From positions 868,001 to 932,000 of the forward strand of contig BCHU01000008.1 of NCBI GenBank assembly GCA_001599715.1: a stretch of 64,000 bases of DNA, read 5' to 3'. Of the stretch, positions 34,281-46,318 are shown one piece after another. Each line of letters begins with the position of its first letter. Within the stretch, counting starts at the first letter, position 1. The position numbers and the translations under genes are program-made. The DNA comes from Phaeotremella fagi (Eukaryota; Basidiomycota; Tremellomycetes; Tremellales; Phaeotremellaceae). The notes beneath the pieces were generated by a model, which saw only the letters and a list, made by a program, of their open reading frames with translations, ran no database searches and was not told the origin of the DNA.

Positions 34281-36869
34281 TCACACAAATTCAAATCTAC
34301 CTTCTCCACTACCCAACATCCTCCTAGCATTACTACTACCCACAACCCTCTCCAATTTCAAAGCGTCAAAACGAGAAAACAAAACTCGACTACTGATTTC
34401 ACCTTCATCAACTTCTGCTTGCTCCTCATCGTCATCTCCAACTTCAGATTTCGATTTAGAAGGTAAGAATGGAGTTTCTAAGAATTCAGAATAGAATTGA
34501 GCGTGGTCCGGAAGGGAATAGAATATCAATGATTTGGCTCCACGAATTCGATATCTGTAAATGATGTTAATGAGATCATCTTCAGCGACATGATATAACT
34601 TACCTTCTGTAGAAATGGAATCTCTCCGTCACAATCAAGAAAGCTTTCTTGCCTTTGAAGAACAAAGTTCTGGCCCTACTGATCTCGGCGTTCGAAGAGT
34701 ATCTTTTGGGATGATCAGCAAAACTCTGAAAGTAAAGCAAACAGAACTTACTCTGAAATAGCAGCGTAAGACACAATGTCCGCTTTACGAAGATGATTCA
34801 CAACGCGAATGTAGTCAAAGTAAGAAGGGACGACTATCAGTGTATTCTGTCTCGATACAGCTGATCTCAGCAACGCAGGAACAGTCTAGTCAAATTATGA
34901 GCTTTCAGGCCGACACACCATTCCCCAAAGCTCACCTTCTTGGTAAACCACTCGAGTCGCTGCTCAACTTCTTCAATAGCAGCCTCCGACCCAACGCCCT
35001 TCCCACCATCCAAATCAAATCGTTCAAACACCTGTCGAACCCCAGGGCGGATGTTACCCAACACACCTGCGTAGTCGGATTTATCGATTCGAACTTTGCC
35101 CTGAAGGTTATGACAATGTCTATGGAACAAGGAACGATTTTCTGGTGTATCGTAACGTGACGATAGAATCGTTTGGCGGAGATATTGTGCTCTAAAGGGA
35201 AGGTCAGATTCGATCTCCGTCAACAGGGGCTTCAACATACTGTGAATCAAGATACCAAGGTTTCACACGAGAGAAATCACAACCATGTGGTGATTTGGGA
35301 ATTTTGTTCATATGCGAAAAGACGAACTGAACTCTATTAGTACGGATATAGGACAATCACGGTGGTACTTACCTGAACATGATCCCAATTTTGCATCTGC
35401 ATAACATCCAACCCATCCGCCACGCAAATCTCAATACTACTCAACAAATCGGTACTATCTTCCTTCTCACTTGTCATCTTAAGACCTAAAGGACTAGCGA
35501 TCAAAATATCGCAATCCAAAAGTTTCTCTTCGTTAGCTGGCATCATAACCACTCTCCAAGCCTTTCTAGTGAATTTAATTCCGAATCTGAAATTGTCGTC
35601 TGAGTTGCCTTTGAAATTCACCAGATGGTCCATAGCAAAAGTTTTACTGGCTGATGGTAACGAAAGTGGATCTTCACCTGCATCTTGAGGTAATGAAAAG
35701 GAGGATGTAAAAGGTCGTAAGTTTTCGATTTGAGTTCCTGCGGGGGCAAGTGGGAAGAGGTGTGTTTGGAGATAATGTAATGCAAGTGATCGAACTGGTA
35801 AGAGAAGTAGGATTTTGGGTCTTGTGAAGGACTGATCGCGAGATTCGATATTGGTTGGGATAGGTTCTTTGGATGCAGAAGCGTGAGCCAATTTTTCGTT
35901 GTTTCTAATGATTTTTCGTCGAGTTCTGTGAGAGTCAGTACGCTTTCTGAAAAGAAATAATGGAGTGTCTTACTTGAGAACATGATTCAGCGAATGAACC
36001 ATTGCCGCTTTACGCATAGATTCTCTAGCTTCTCCAAAGAACGAAGTTTCCGATCCGTCTGCCTCTCCATCTAAAGAATGGAGGTAGAAATCGCGATAAC
36101 TTCCTAAATGAGATAAAGAGGTTGAGAACAGAGGAGGAAGATCGGAGGCTTCTTTGAGTGAATTGAGAACAGATGGAATGATCTAAAGCAGGTTCATCAG
36201 CAGAAATCTTTTTCTGAGCATCTTGGACTTACCCTCGTGCTCGTCTGCTCTTCAACAGCGACTTTATCAGAAGTTGGACGTAACTCGACAACTCTTCCAA
36301 ACCCTTTCAGGATTTTCTTTTCCGATTTCCAAGAGTTATTCTCTGCAGATTCTACATTCTGAGTTGAAAGTACAGGTGGATCAACACCGAAGTGGACGTT
36401 GAAAAGGTCTCCCTCAGCTAGTAGTACATCAACAAATGATAACAAGAAGAAACCGTAATATCGACCCACCAGTTTTGGGATTTTCATCCTCATCTTCATT
36501 CTCAACTAAAAGTTCAGTCAAATCAACAGAACCGTTCCCAAGTTCAAGACCGCCATTTCCAGCATTCTCCAGAGTCAATTTTTCTTTCCCTTTACCATTC
36601 TTGTTTCCGTTCAATTTAGGAACCTTGAACGAACTTCCGCTAGGTCCAATCTCACCACCCCAAACCACACTTCTTCTTCTCTTTTTACCAGGAGTATCGC
36701 CATCTTTATCTACTGATTGACCTTCAACACTGACACTGACGCTCCCTTGTCTAGATGACGTTAGGGAAGGTGAACCACGATGACCACCTGGGATATCCCT
36801 TTCACGAGGTTTCTTGACGGCTGATACGTTCAGTAAAGTGAGTAGTTTTAACTCTGTCACTGTTGACAT
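34281..36869 (-). CDS. UTP25: U3 snoRNP/SSU processome protein Utp25
   Basis: Utp25 (digestive-organ-expansion-factor homologue), a DEAD-helicase-like but non-canonical protein of the small-subunit processome. Nine exons (36869-36470, 36417-36233, 36182-35974, 35925-35373, 35326-35241, 35191-34936, 34885-34752, 34702-34604, 34554-34281) give 731 aa. The N-terminus is acidic and basic low complexity. Family blocks: [107 protein letters not shown], then [60 protein letters not shown] and [20 protein letters not shown]. The WYLD and QYLRQT parts are in different frames and are joined by the 49-bp intron 35240-35192, which has GTATGT, CTGAC and TTTAG. Firm identification. Confidence 0.92.
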
Positions 36870-37131
36870 TATTCTGATGGAACTAGTTGGTATCTCTTGA
36901 GCAAGAAATATCGATTTATGTTGAGAAAGTTGTGAAATATTTCAAGGTTGAAATCCCATTTTGAAATTTAAGAAATCAACAAATTTGCTTCCGTCCTTCC
37001 ATTTCAGTGGCAACCGAACCGTGGCAAAAAGTGGTGACAACAACAGGTTGTAGACAAGACGACTAATATACATAGAGTTATGATAGAGTATTGACATAAG
37101 TTAGATGACACAAGAGAATAAAAGGAAAACT

Positions 37132-40100
37132 CTAAGAGGTAGTATCACGTCTAGAAGATCTGTGAAGATAGGGGGTATCAGGGTTCACCAATTGTATCAA
37201 TTCGTTCGCAAAAGCCCAAGCGAAGCTTTTCATGGATCTACACCAGTCAACACTTGTAAGCAAATAAGAGAACCTACATTTGTCTCAAATCATTAATCTC
37301 CTCTTCATCACCGTTTTCTTTCCAAATCTGGTGCAACAACTGAGTCTCTCTTTCTTCAACATGTTGTTGATCAAATGTCAAAGCGTAACAATGACGAGCT
37401 ACGATTTGTTGTATAGTCAATGTTCCTGGGAAAGTAAATTTGTTTCCTTCGAGAAAGGCAGCTTCTCGAGCTTCGACGACATGCTGTCTGTAGCTGTCTC
37501 GGAGTGGTTCCTTGTGATTTTGTCAGCTTGCGACGGTTGTAAGTTCGTCAAAGCTCACTTTCATATTTGCGTCCTTTGCTCTTTTTCTATGTTTGTTCTT
37601 CAAAGCTATACCAGCAGGAATTTCAACCTCATACACACGGTAACTGACATCAGTCCATAAGCTTGTCATTTCATGCTTCTCAAAGAACAAAAGCTTACCG
37701 TCTCATATCGAAATTGATAGCATCCTCATAACGAGCTTTGATAGGTTTCAAGCGTTCAAGTAGTGCCTGATGAAGTGGGTATCTATCGAAACGATGATCA
37801 ACGGGATAACGAAGTGCACGAAGATCAGATGGAATGAATCGCGGTTCAGGATGTACCTGAGGATGATCAGTGATATCACAAAGCTGGTCTCATACGAGTC
37901 GGAAGATCTGTCCCAGAATCTTCTCCGATTGATACGATTTACTCTCGTCCTATGATATTATCAGCTTAATTGAAATCCAACACCAATAAAGCTGACATAC
38001 TTTATCCATGAAGTCAGGCCATACGTCCGGTCTCAGATCCTTCGATAAATCTGCAGCTTGCCCAGCTGATAATGGTCAGTTTTCTTTATTGTGACACATG
38101 CATACAGAACAAAAACTGACTCTTTGCGAAATCGACGCTGGTTTTGAGGAATAAGTAATAGGACTCCTTGCTATGCAAACAACTTACGCAGTCTGTTGTA
38201 CCTGGTATCAGCATTCTCAAATCTCAATAAATGATTAGACCTACACTATGAATGACAGACAGCTGCATACATGACTGATGAAATGGATCGTATTGATCAG
38301 CAAGCGCCAAATGGCAATTATCGACTTGTCCTAAGACGTCGTTCTGTTCGATTGTCAATAAAAATAATCCACCCCCCCAAGAATGAAGCCAACCTACCAA
38401 AATAAATTGGACAAAGTTCTTTTTACGTTATCAATGGATCAGTCAATAATACCATCGACGACAATCTTGCTTGCTCACCTCGTTCAGATGTTCTTGAGTG
38501 ACCTGTTTTACTCTGATTGCCTCAGGGGCAGTATAATTCATTGCATCAAACACTTTCAGAGGCTTCACAAATCGTTGATCCCATATTAAAGTGTAGTCTG
38601 CAATCACCTTTAGCGATGATTATCAAGTAGGAGACTACATACCGTCCCCATCTAAATCGCCCCCTCCAAGCCTGTTGCTATCAGTGAAATTCCAGCATTC
38701 ACACTTACATATTAGGAAGATCTCTATCTCCTTTGGTACTGAAGACGATGACATTAACTAGATGTCTAAGTTCAGGAATATCGACTGCCATAGCTCTTCG
38801 AACATCACCAGGATGCACTAGAATTTGTAGGTGAGTCTCAGAATTTTGTACATAGACGAGCACCTACAAGCGGGAGCTCGACAAATAACAACTTCGCATT
38901 TGACAATACTCGTCTTATCTTCAGTGTTCTCTTGGAATTGACAAAACACCTCTCCAGGTTTCAAGAGTCCACTTTCATCGGCGATACCTGATGAGCTCAG
39001 TCAATATTCTCACTTAATTTGTATATGCTCACCAATCAAAAATACCCCTGTTGACAATTTGACACGAGCTTTCCATTTCAGATCTTGTAAAACTCGACAT
39101 TCGATGATTCGAACGATATCTTGAACCAATGGATCGTTATTGAAACCACTTCGAATGAGTCTCAACAATGGGAACTAAAGCTCCAATCAGTGATTTGAAA
39201 AAAATGGCTTTAAAATAGACCTACGTCAGAACATTGTGATAACATGTTACGATCTTCCTTGTTCAAGGTATTGTTGCTAACTCTCTCAGCTAACCCCTTG
39301 ACGTGGTCGACATTCTGATGGAACAATTCCAGAAAAAGGGACTCTGGAACTCCGTTGGCACACATCATCATGATGAATTGTCGATTAAGGAATGCAGTTT
39401 GGTATTTTGCCAACTGAAATTTTGTAAGCTACCATATTCAGATTCTGCAAATTTAAGCTTACTCTGACAACATTCAAATCTTGCAAAGAACTTTCAAATT
39501 TAACTTGAGATTTGCGTAATCGAATTTGATGATCATCAGCCATTCCTGGCCAATAAGATAAAACACCCTTGGCACCCCTGACATAATGTCAACTAAGATA
39601 AATCCCAAGACCATTGACCACTCACCCCAATCTAAATTGAATACAAGACGGAGAACTGTTGATTCCATGGGTATGTCCCAAAGCCGCAGCTGCTTGTCTC
39701 ATCACCTCCAACCCAGCGACACCACACCCATCAGTGAAACAAAAACCGTTTCTTTTGATATCCTCGAGATCGTATGTGGTGTTAACATCAAAATCTACAC
39801 CTCGAGTAGAGCTGAATGGCTTTACAGAACTTTTAACTCAAATTCCCATAATTCACTTACCAAACCCATTCGAGCTGCATGTTTAGCAACGATGGTTTCT
39901 GCCACATCACCCATCCATTTCTTCAAACTCAACAAAGCGATTTTCTTTGGGTTAACGAACCACATTGAGTGATCCCTGAGCATAAGTCATTACTTTGCTT
40001 TCGTCACCTACTTTTGTTGAGAACTAGATGAAGCGACAGGATAAAAGGTCTCGCCACCAACAACTACACCATGTTGTAAAGCTCTTCTGACTCTTGCCAT

Positions 40101-41631
40101 AAGTCCAAGATCAGATCTCATGACATCAGCCGTTTTAGTCCAATTTTGAACCTGAATCTGTCAGCAAATATGTTGGAATGACAGACATACCTGTAAACGA
40201 TCCTCTTCGTCGATGAAGTTAACTCTAATGATCCCATCTAAAGAATCTTTGTATTTCCTGGTAACACTGTTAGAAGGCTCCTGTTCTAAACGACCGACAA
40301 GAAGTCTCGTAGGTGTGACAGAAATTGTACGGATTCTGACCAAATGTGGTTGAATCTCTGCTTGAGTTTTACGAAGGTAACCAGCCTTGGCTAAAGTTGG
40401 GTAATAGTTGAGTTTTGAGCTATTCGAGGTACTGAGAAGAATAGCTCACCTTTAACAGCATAACGAACATTACGGATCTTTTCCTCCGTAAATAAATTCT
40501 CCAGAATCCTATCTCTGAAAGCAGGAACGACAGCCGTCTCTCTCAACGCAAAAATCAAATCATTAACAACATGAGGTCGAACGATACCAGCCGCGACCAA
40601 ACCCTCTATCAGGGCTCGAGTTGAGAATCCCAAAGACGAGAGATCAGGCATGACGTTGGATTTCTGATCTCGAATAAAAGAATCAGCCAATCGTTTCTCC
40701 AACATGGTACTGTTTCTGGATAGAAGATTCAATTCTCCATCTTCTTCAGCTAACAATCTAATTTTTCTGGCGCAAGCTCGAAATTTACTGATTGCGTGTG
40801 GGTCTAGTCTTAGAGTCCATCTGAAAGTGTTCCAGAATGTTGGCTGGGGTAGTTCGTTAATTATCAATTTGTAACAGTTAATCTTCGATTGAACTTTGAG
40901 TTCAATGGACTTACATAAGAAGCCGGTCCATCTGGAATGACGGGGATTGGACCAGCATTAGTCTCCGACTAAGAAACGTTAGATCGTGTGTCAACTACAA
41001 GACAGAGACCTACTAAACCCTGTGTAGAGAAATCCATAGCAGTAGCCCTTCTTTTCCAAGGGACGTCCCAAGCGGACGTATCAGTCCTCTCTTCAAATTT
41101 ACAGAAAAATTTAGGTGGACGTCTACAATTGATAGTAACTACCGTCCATTGATCGCGTCGGAACGGATCAGGTTTCTCGAACAAATGAATACCTTGTGAA
41201 GTGATATCGTCGAATGAGAGTTCGGCATCTAGAGGCTTTAGAGCAGGTGGTAAGACTGTAGGATCGATCGACGAAAATGTTGATTTGATGACTAGCATTT
41301 CTCTATCGAAATCGAAGGCTAGGAATGAATTGTGATTACCCTTTTTCTGAGAGGTTTCATCAATCCCTCCTTGACATTGTGATGAGAAGCTCTACATTAC
41401 TTGTAAGTTTTCGATGCGAAACATCTTACTCAGACTTACTTCTATAAACTGGTTGTTATTCAGATTACCCATTGCCATGCTAGTGGGTAAGAACTGATAT
41501 CTTGAATAATTCTCTACGTTGGTCGTAGAAGCTCCAGGCCGGGTTGCACGAGGACTAGGACGAGGGGTGTAAGGAGACGAAGAAGGAGTTTGGTGAGAAG
41601 ATTGACGACGCAAGATATCGGATCGGGACAT
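37132..41631 (-). CDS. RNA-dependent RNA polymerase of the RNAi pathway
   Basis: A eukaryotic cellular RdRP (QDE-1/RDR family), which makes double-stranded RNA for small-RNA silencing. Twenty-five exons from 41631 to 37132 give 1113 aa. The core motifs in order: PTRLLVGRLEQEPSNSVTRK, DGIIRVNFIDEEDRL, GVVVGGETFYPVASSSSQQK, HSMWFVNPKK, GFCFTDGCGVAGLEV, PSCIQFRLGGAKGVLSYWPG, TAFLNRQFIMMMCANGVPES, GVFLIGIADESGLLKPGEVF, LHPGDVRRAM, then the catalytic LGGGDLDGDDYTLIWD. The C-terminus has NFVQFILNDVLGQVDNCHLA, AVDFAKTGQA, LRPDVWPDFMDK and ESKSYQSEKILGQIFR. The DLDGD triad is carried on a 29-nt exon (38671-38643). Very short exons of 21, 14 and 17 nt (38418-38398, 38201-38188, 38137-38121) are needed to keep the frame through VIHSVQQTAVDFAK. 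All phases agree. The N-terminal 60 residues are Ser/Pro-rich. No Dicer or Argonaute gene is in the window. Confidence 0.92.
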
Positions 41632-42289
41632 GATTGATGCGATTCACCTCCAAGATAAGGTTGTAAGAAGAAGAAATGAATGTCAAGATTGAAGAAAGAT
41701 AGGTCTGATTATATCTTCACGAATGGAACGAATTTTGCAGAGGGCTGGAGATTGTGTGTGTATCTGATTTAGAAAGAAGTGTTGCAGTATACCGCCAGGC
41801 GAACGGAGCAGCTTGACTGAGAACACCCTCGGACTCAAAACAATCACAGAGAAGGCTGGAGACGAGGACAGTGATGGATCCTAAAGACACGAATGTTACG
41901 CCACTTTCGGCACCCGTCAGCATAAACGTGCTGATGGAACAAAGGTGAAGTGTCGTTAGAAACGTCGAAAGGAAATCGAAAGTGAGTATAGAGATAGATC
42001 AATCAAATCCAATTAGTTGTGAAATCTGACAGATTTAGACCTGATTGATGAACCTGGCGAAGATGCTAGAAGAACAAAAGGCATCTGAGCTTGGGCGTCG
42101 GGGCGCATTACAGGCACAGTTGTTTCATATTCCATTGATCAGGTAGACTGACAAATCAAAATACATGAGTTCATGCACCCAAATGAGATAGCTTCCTTTA
42201 TGCAATACCAAAAACATTTACTTGAGAACAACTAACAAGATCCGAATAACCCAAAACAAAGACCCCACACAACAAATTAATGATTCTAC
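41632..42289. other. Intergenic region between RdRP start and SKN7 stop
   Basis: About 660 bp: the promoter of the minus-strand RdRP on the left and the SKN7 3' UTR on the right. Short open frames exist on the minus strand (for example 41717-41923) but they carry no splice or family evidence. No RNA gene or repeat recognised. Confidence 0.4.
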
Positions 42290-45200
42290 TTAAACAGCCA
42301 CTCCGTTTTCGTTTCTTGTTTTTTTGGTATCCCTTCTCTCCTCCATTTCTAGCCAATCGTCACCTGGGGATTCTATTGATCTCTTCCTGTTGAATCCTGC
42401 TGAATCGGCGAAAACGATATTTGTACCAATAGCCGTGTTGGTGATAGCGTTGACATCAGGTATTGAACCCGTTTGCATGAATTGCTGGGTAAAGTCAGCT
42501 TAACGTTTGATTGTATGAATTCTCTGACATACCTGTAACACCAGTTGATAAGTTTCATCACTCCATCCCATACCGACCAAAGGGTTTCGTAACATATCAT
42601 CCGTCATACCCCATTGAGCTGCTCCAGTCATCACAGCGTCGACGACTCCTTGATCAGATAGTGGTGGCACACCAATAAATCGTGGCACCTCAGCGGATAA
42701 TTGAATATTTTTCAAATGAATCAAATGTTTATCCAGAATTCCGAATAGACCAGATTTAGTGAAAGGTTTAGCCAAGACGTCCGTCATTCCTGACTGTAGA
42801 TATGAATCGACATCCTCTGCAGGTGACACGTTAGCTCGGTACTCCTGATGATCTACTTTACTTACTAGGTTGAGCATTGGACGTCATCGAAATGATAGGA
42901 GTGTACATATCGAATTGACGAATCAACGAAGTAGCTTTTCGACTAAAAGGCAATTATCAGTATTGCACAATTCTGATTGACGATATCGACTTACCCATCC
43001 ATATTAGGTCCAAAGAAGATATCCATCAAAACCAAATCATATTTAGTCTTGTTCATCCGTTCAATAGCGACTTGAGCGTTTTCAACAACTTCAATCTGAC
43101 AACCGAATTTCTCCAAAAATTTCCTTGACAACTGACGATAAACGACGTCATCTTCTACAACCAAAATCTTTGGAGTCTGTGTCCAAGACGGTTTGATCGT
43201 TGTCGAACGACGAAGACGGATCCCGTTTCCTCTACTGTTTTCGTTTTGTGGTGGGATGAGTAAAGTTCCGAAAGGTGATTGAGCTACTGTTGGTAAGTTG
43301 GCTTGCGTTGGATCGACCATCGGTTCTCTTCTTGGTGTTGTATCCAAAGGATCTTGCAGATCATCACCAAGTGGACCATTGTTTTGACTCTGTGCAGCCA
43401 GTGCTTCAACCATCAGTCGAAGAGTTGTACCATCACTAGATTTTCTTGGATTAAGAGGCATGAAAGGTCCACCATTAATACCGTTCATAGGGTCATTCCA
43501 CCATGACATGTCGTTGAAGGTGTTGTTGCCCATTCCATACTGATCAGTGAAGGGTTGCTGTGGCATTTGAGGTTGTTGCTGATTAGACCCAAGTTCAATG
43601 ATATCCTCAGTCTGTTCAGGCACCGTAGAAGCAGACAATCGACTCTGGCCACGATTCCCTCTAGATCCACCTGGACTGTTATTATCTCCACTTGATCGGG
43701 AAGACCCATCAGTGTTTGGAGAAACTTGAGTTGGGGCTTGAGGGTTTACACCTGGAAATCGCACCGTGTTGCCAAAAGGCATGAGGTTGTAATTCACTGC
43801 AGGAGTAGCGAAGGTGGGTTGCGTATTTAGGTGATAATTGCCTTGAGAAGCTTGATCGAAGAGTTGGTATAATCGTAAGATCCGTGGAGAGGCTTCGACA
43901 TCACCAGCGGGTGAAGCTCCAGTTTCTATAACGTCAATGAACACCTTCAATCAAACTTACCTCTATCCAAAGTACCTAATTGACCGATAACCTCTCGCAT
44001 CAGACCCATCATTCCCATTTCTCTATTTCGCGCTTCCAACAAAGCTTCTTCCGCCTTCACCACACGTTCTTCAAGCGATATGATTCGTGATTCCATTTCC
44101 ATTATCCTTCCAGATTCTTCAACGCCCAAACCACGCGTAGGAGATCCTTCTCGATCACCTTCGCCAGCTCCTGCTTTCTTCGGTACGACTGCTTTTCGCT
44201 GGACTCATTTAGTACAGAACAATACTGATACTCACTTTGATGCTGTCAAGATCTGCTTTCCCTCCTGCCTGGAAATTTGGATGTTGGAATTCCCATACCT
44301 AAGAATGTGAGTAAAAACGTAAGGATGGTAAAAAAGCTCACATTTTCCTTGATTTGTCCAGTATCCTCATCAACGTGCTTGATCTAAACGTCAGCTTTGT
44401 TACGAACAACCTTCACTCACCTTCGAAAAGCCGTATTTATTCAACTGCCTAACGAAACTGGAGAAATTTGAATGTCTGAACGTTTGCGGCCTTCGGTAGT
44501 GTGAGATTCAACCACTTGACAACAGAAGAAATCATACGTACAATACTTTGGTAGTAAAATCATTCATTTCCCAAACCACAAAACTTGTCCCTCCTTTACC
44601 CCAGCCAACAGCACCTCGTTTGGCACCTTCTCCACGAGGAACACCAGCTGGTTTACCTCTACCGTACATGACAGATTCCTCTTCTAACATTTTGAACAAT
44701 TTTTTAATAAATTCCGAAGGACCTTGTTGTTGATTACCAGTCGTTCCTTCTTGTCCATTACCACCCACTTGACCAGAATTAACATTGGTATTCACGTTAG
44801 CGCCTAAAGCTTTAGCTTCGATAGATTGAGATTGAGCGATGGAAAGTGGAACAGAAGTCAATCCACCTGGTTGTCCGTTAACGCCACCCAAATTTGGACC
44901 ATCATGAGAAACCAGGTCTTCTAATTTAACACCTGAACCTGCTGCTCCACGTTGATTAGGTAACTTTTGTGGTGCACCTGGATGAACGGATGACCAACCT
45001 GGTCCAGTTGGTGGATGATTACGTCCAGGTCCATTTGGATTCGGTCCAGGGTTGGATGGAGAGGTCCGAGGGGGTGGGTATTGATTGAATCCATCGTTCT
45101 GCTGTCTTGAAGGTCCTGCCATGGCGTTTTGATAGTTACCCTGTTGAACTGTCGGTACTGTGTTCATCCAATTACCACCGTTAGGCGGTGTACTTCTACC

Positions 45201-45431
45201 ATAACCAGGATACATTCCATCGTAATATTGTTGAGGCTGGTGTTGAGGTTGTGGTTGATGTTGTGGTTGTGGTTGCTGCTGCTGCTGTGGTATCTGGTGC
45301 TGCTGATGTTGTAGTGGAGGTGGAGGAGGCATTTGACCAGGATGATTCTGTTGAACAGGAGGAGCGTTCTGCTGATAATACATGGTAGGGGGGTTATTGG
45401 TCGGTCGTGAATTCGAAGGATTGCGCGACAT
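42290..45431 (-). CDS. SKN7: Skn7 response-regulator transcription factor
   Basis: The fungal two-component transcription factor Skn7, for oxidative and cell-wall stress. Nine exons (45431-44542, 44490-44421, then a 42-nt and a 63-nt exon, 44198-43961, 43925-42995, 42942-42866, 42816-42533, 42484-42290) give 929 aa. The N-terminus is Gln/Pro/His/Asn-rich. The HSF-type DNA-binding domain (about 235-360) begins PSEFIKKLFKMLEEES, includes FVVWEMNDFTTKVLP and FRHSNFSSFVRQLNKYGFSK, VWEFQHPNFQAGGKADL. A coiled coil follows (MEMESRIISLEERVVKAEEA). After a long Asn/Gln/Pro linker comes the receiver (about 685-815): KILVVEDDVVYRQLSRKFLE, phospho-acceptor Asp in DLVLMDIFFGPNMDG, ISMTSNAQ and LAKPFTKSGLFGILDKHLI, with the conserved Lys. 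The C-terminus has a basic stretch (RKRSIESP, RRDTKKTRNE). Confidence 0.93.
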
Positions 45432-46318
45432 TTCAAACGATACAATAAAAGTTATGCGATCTCAATCATATATGAAATCAAGATTTTATTAATATGTCGA
45501 AAGGTATGGTTTGTGCGTATGAACAATTCCAGATATGAGATCCGAAAGGATGACAGAAGAGATGATCAGATCCACCGAATCTGAATTTGATGTCCACGAT
45601 ATAAGGTTTTTGTAGTTTTCCTTTGACTTGATATTAGTGTCGATGTATGGGTTGGAATACCAAGGAACGTTCTGTCGATCTTGTTGAGCTGATAAGACTA
45701 TATACAAAGAAGAATGAAGAATAATCTAATGAATTGATAAGAGAAGTAGATGAAAAAAGAGGTATAAAAGTAAGCTAGTGCTAGTGTTTAGTGGGTGCTG
45801 CTTCTCGTGGCGCTTTTTGGCCGTTAAAGGAAACATGAACCTACTTGCTACAGCAAAGGCTATTTTACCTTTTTGAATTGGTGGATGCATTACCATTCTT
45901 ATTCTTGAATACTATTCGTGACATGTTACAATGGATAAGATTGCATTGATCTTCTGTGTTACGTCGTTATTCCCAAGATGCTTTCCATGTTCCCCATAAA
46001 CCATGGATGGATTCATCATGATTAAAAATTGAGAACCGACATACTTATGCTTAACTGATCATAACTATTAAATAATTTACTTTCCCCCTTGATTACCCAT
46101 CTTGTAATTCTTACTTGAGATGTCTCCTTTACTCTCCGTAGTTTCGAACGAGGCAAGAACACCGGTGGAGGGACGTAAATTTCATCTCCTTTGTCCACCA
46201 ATACGCGCCCCGGATACTTGGAAGTTGATCATTCCGGCCGGGAATTCAACATCCTTCATAACCAGTGACAAAATCGTTGAAATCCAAATTAGTTCATACC
46301 ATCCCATAACATCCCAGA
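45432..46318. promoter_or_regulatory. Divergent promoter region of SKN7 and the SDR gene
   Basis: About 890 bp between the start codons of SKN7 (minus) and the SDR gene (plus). No coding signal with splice support was found. The side near SKN7 must hold its leader and promoter; the right third (about 46080-46300) is probably the SDR leader. No specific factor site could be established by eye. Confidence 0.45.

Noticed and set aside
35192..35240. Apparent frameshift in UTP25 between WYLD and QYLRQT
   Set aside because: A 49-bp intron with GTATGT, CTGAC and TTTAG restores the family sequence, so the gene is not broken.
37280..37660. 126-codon plus-strand frame overlapping the RdRP C-terminus
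   Set aside because: It is antisense to RdRP exons with consistent splice phases, so it is a shadow frame.
41717..41923. Small minus-strand gene upstream of the RdRP
   Set aside because: No splice sites in good phase, no recognisable domain, and it lies in the expected promoter/leader.
42817..42865. Read-through version of the Skn7 receiver with 17 extra residues after ISMTSNAQP
   Set aside because: The stretch has GTAAGT and GCAG ends and is absent from receiver domains, so it is an intron.
45164..45445. Open frame in the Gln-rich SKN7 N-terminus on another reading frame
   Set aside because: Produced by repetitive CAA/CAG-rich sequence; no independent start or splice evidence.
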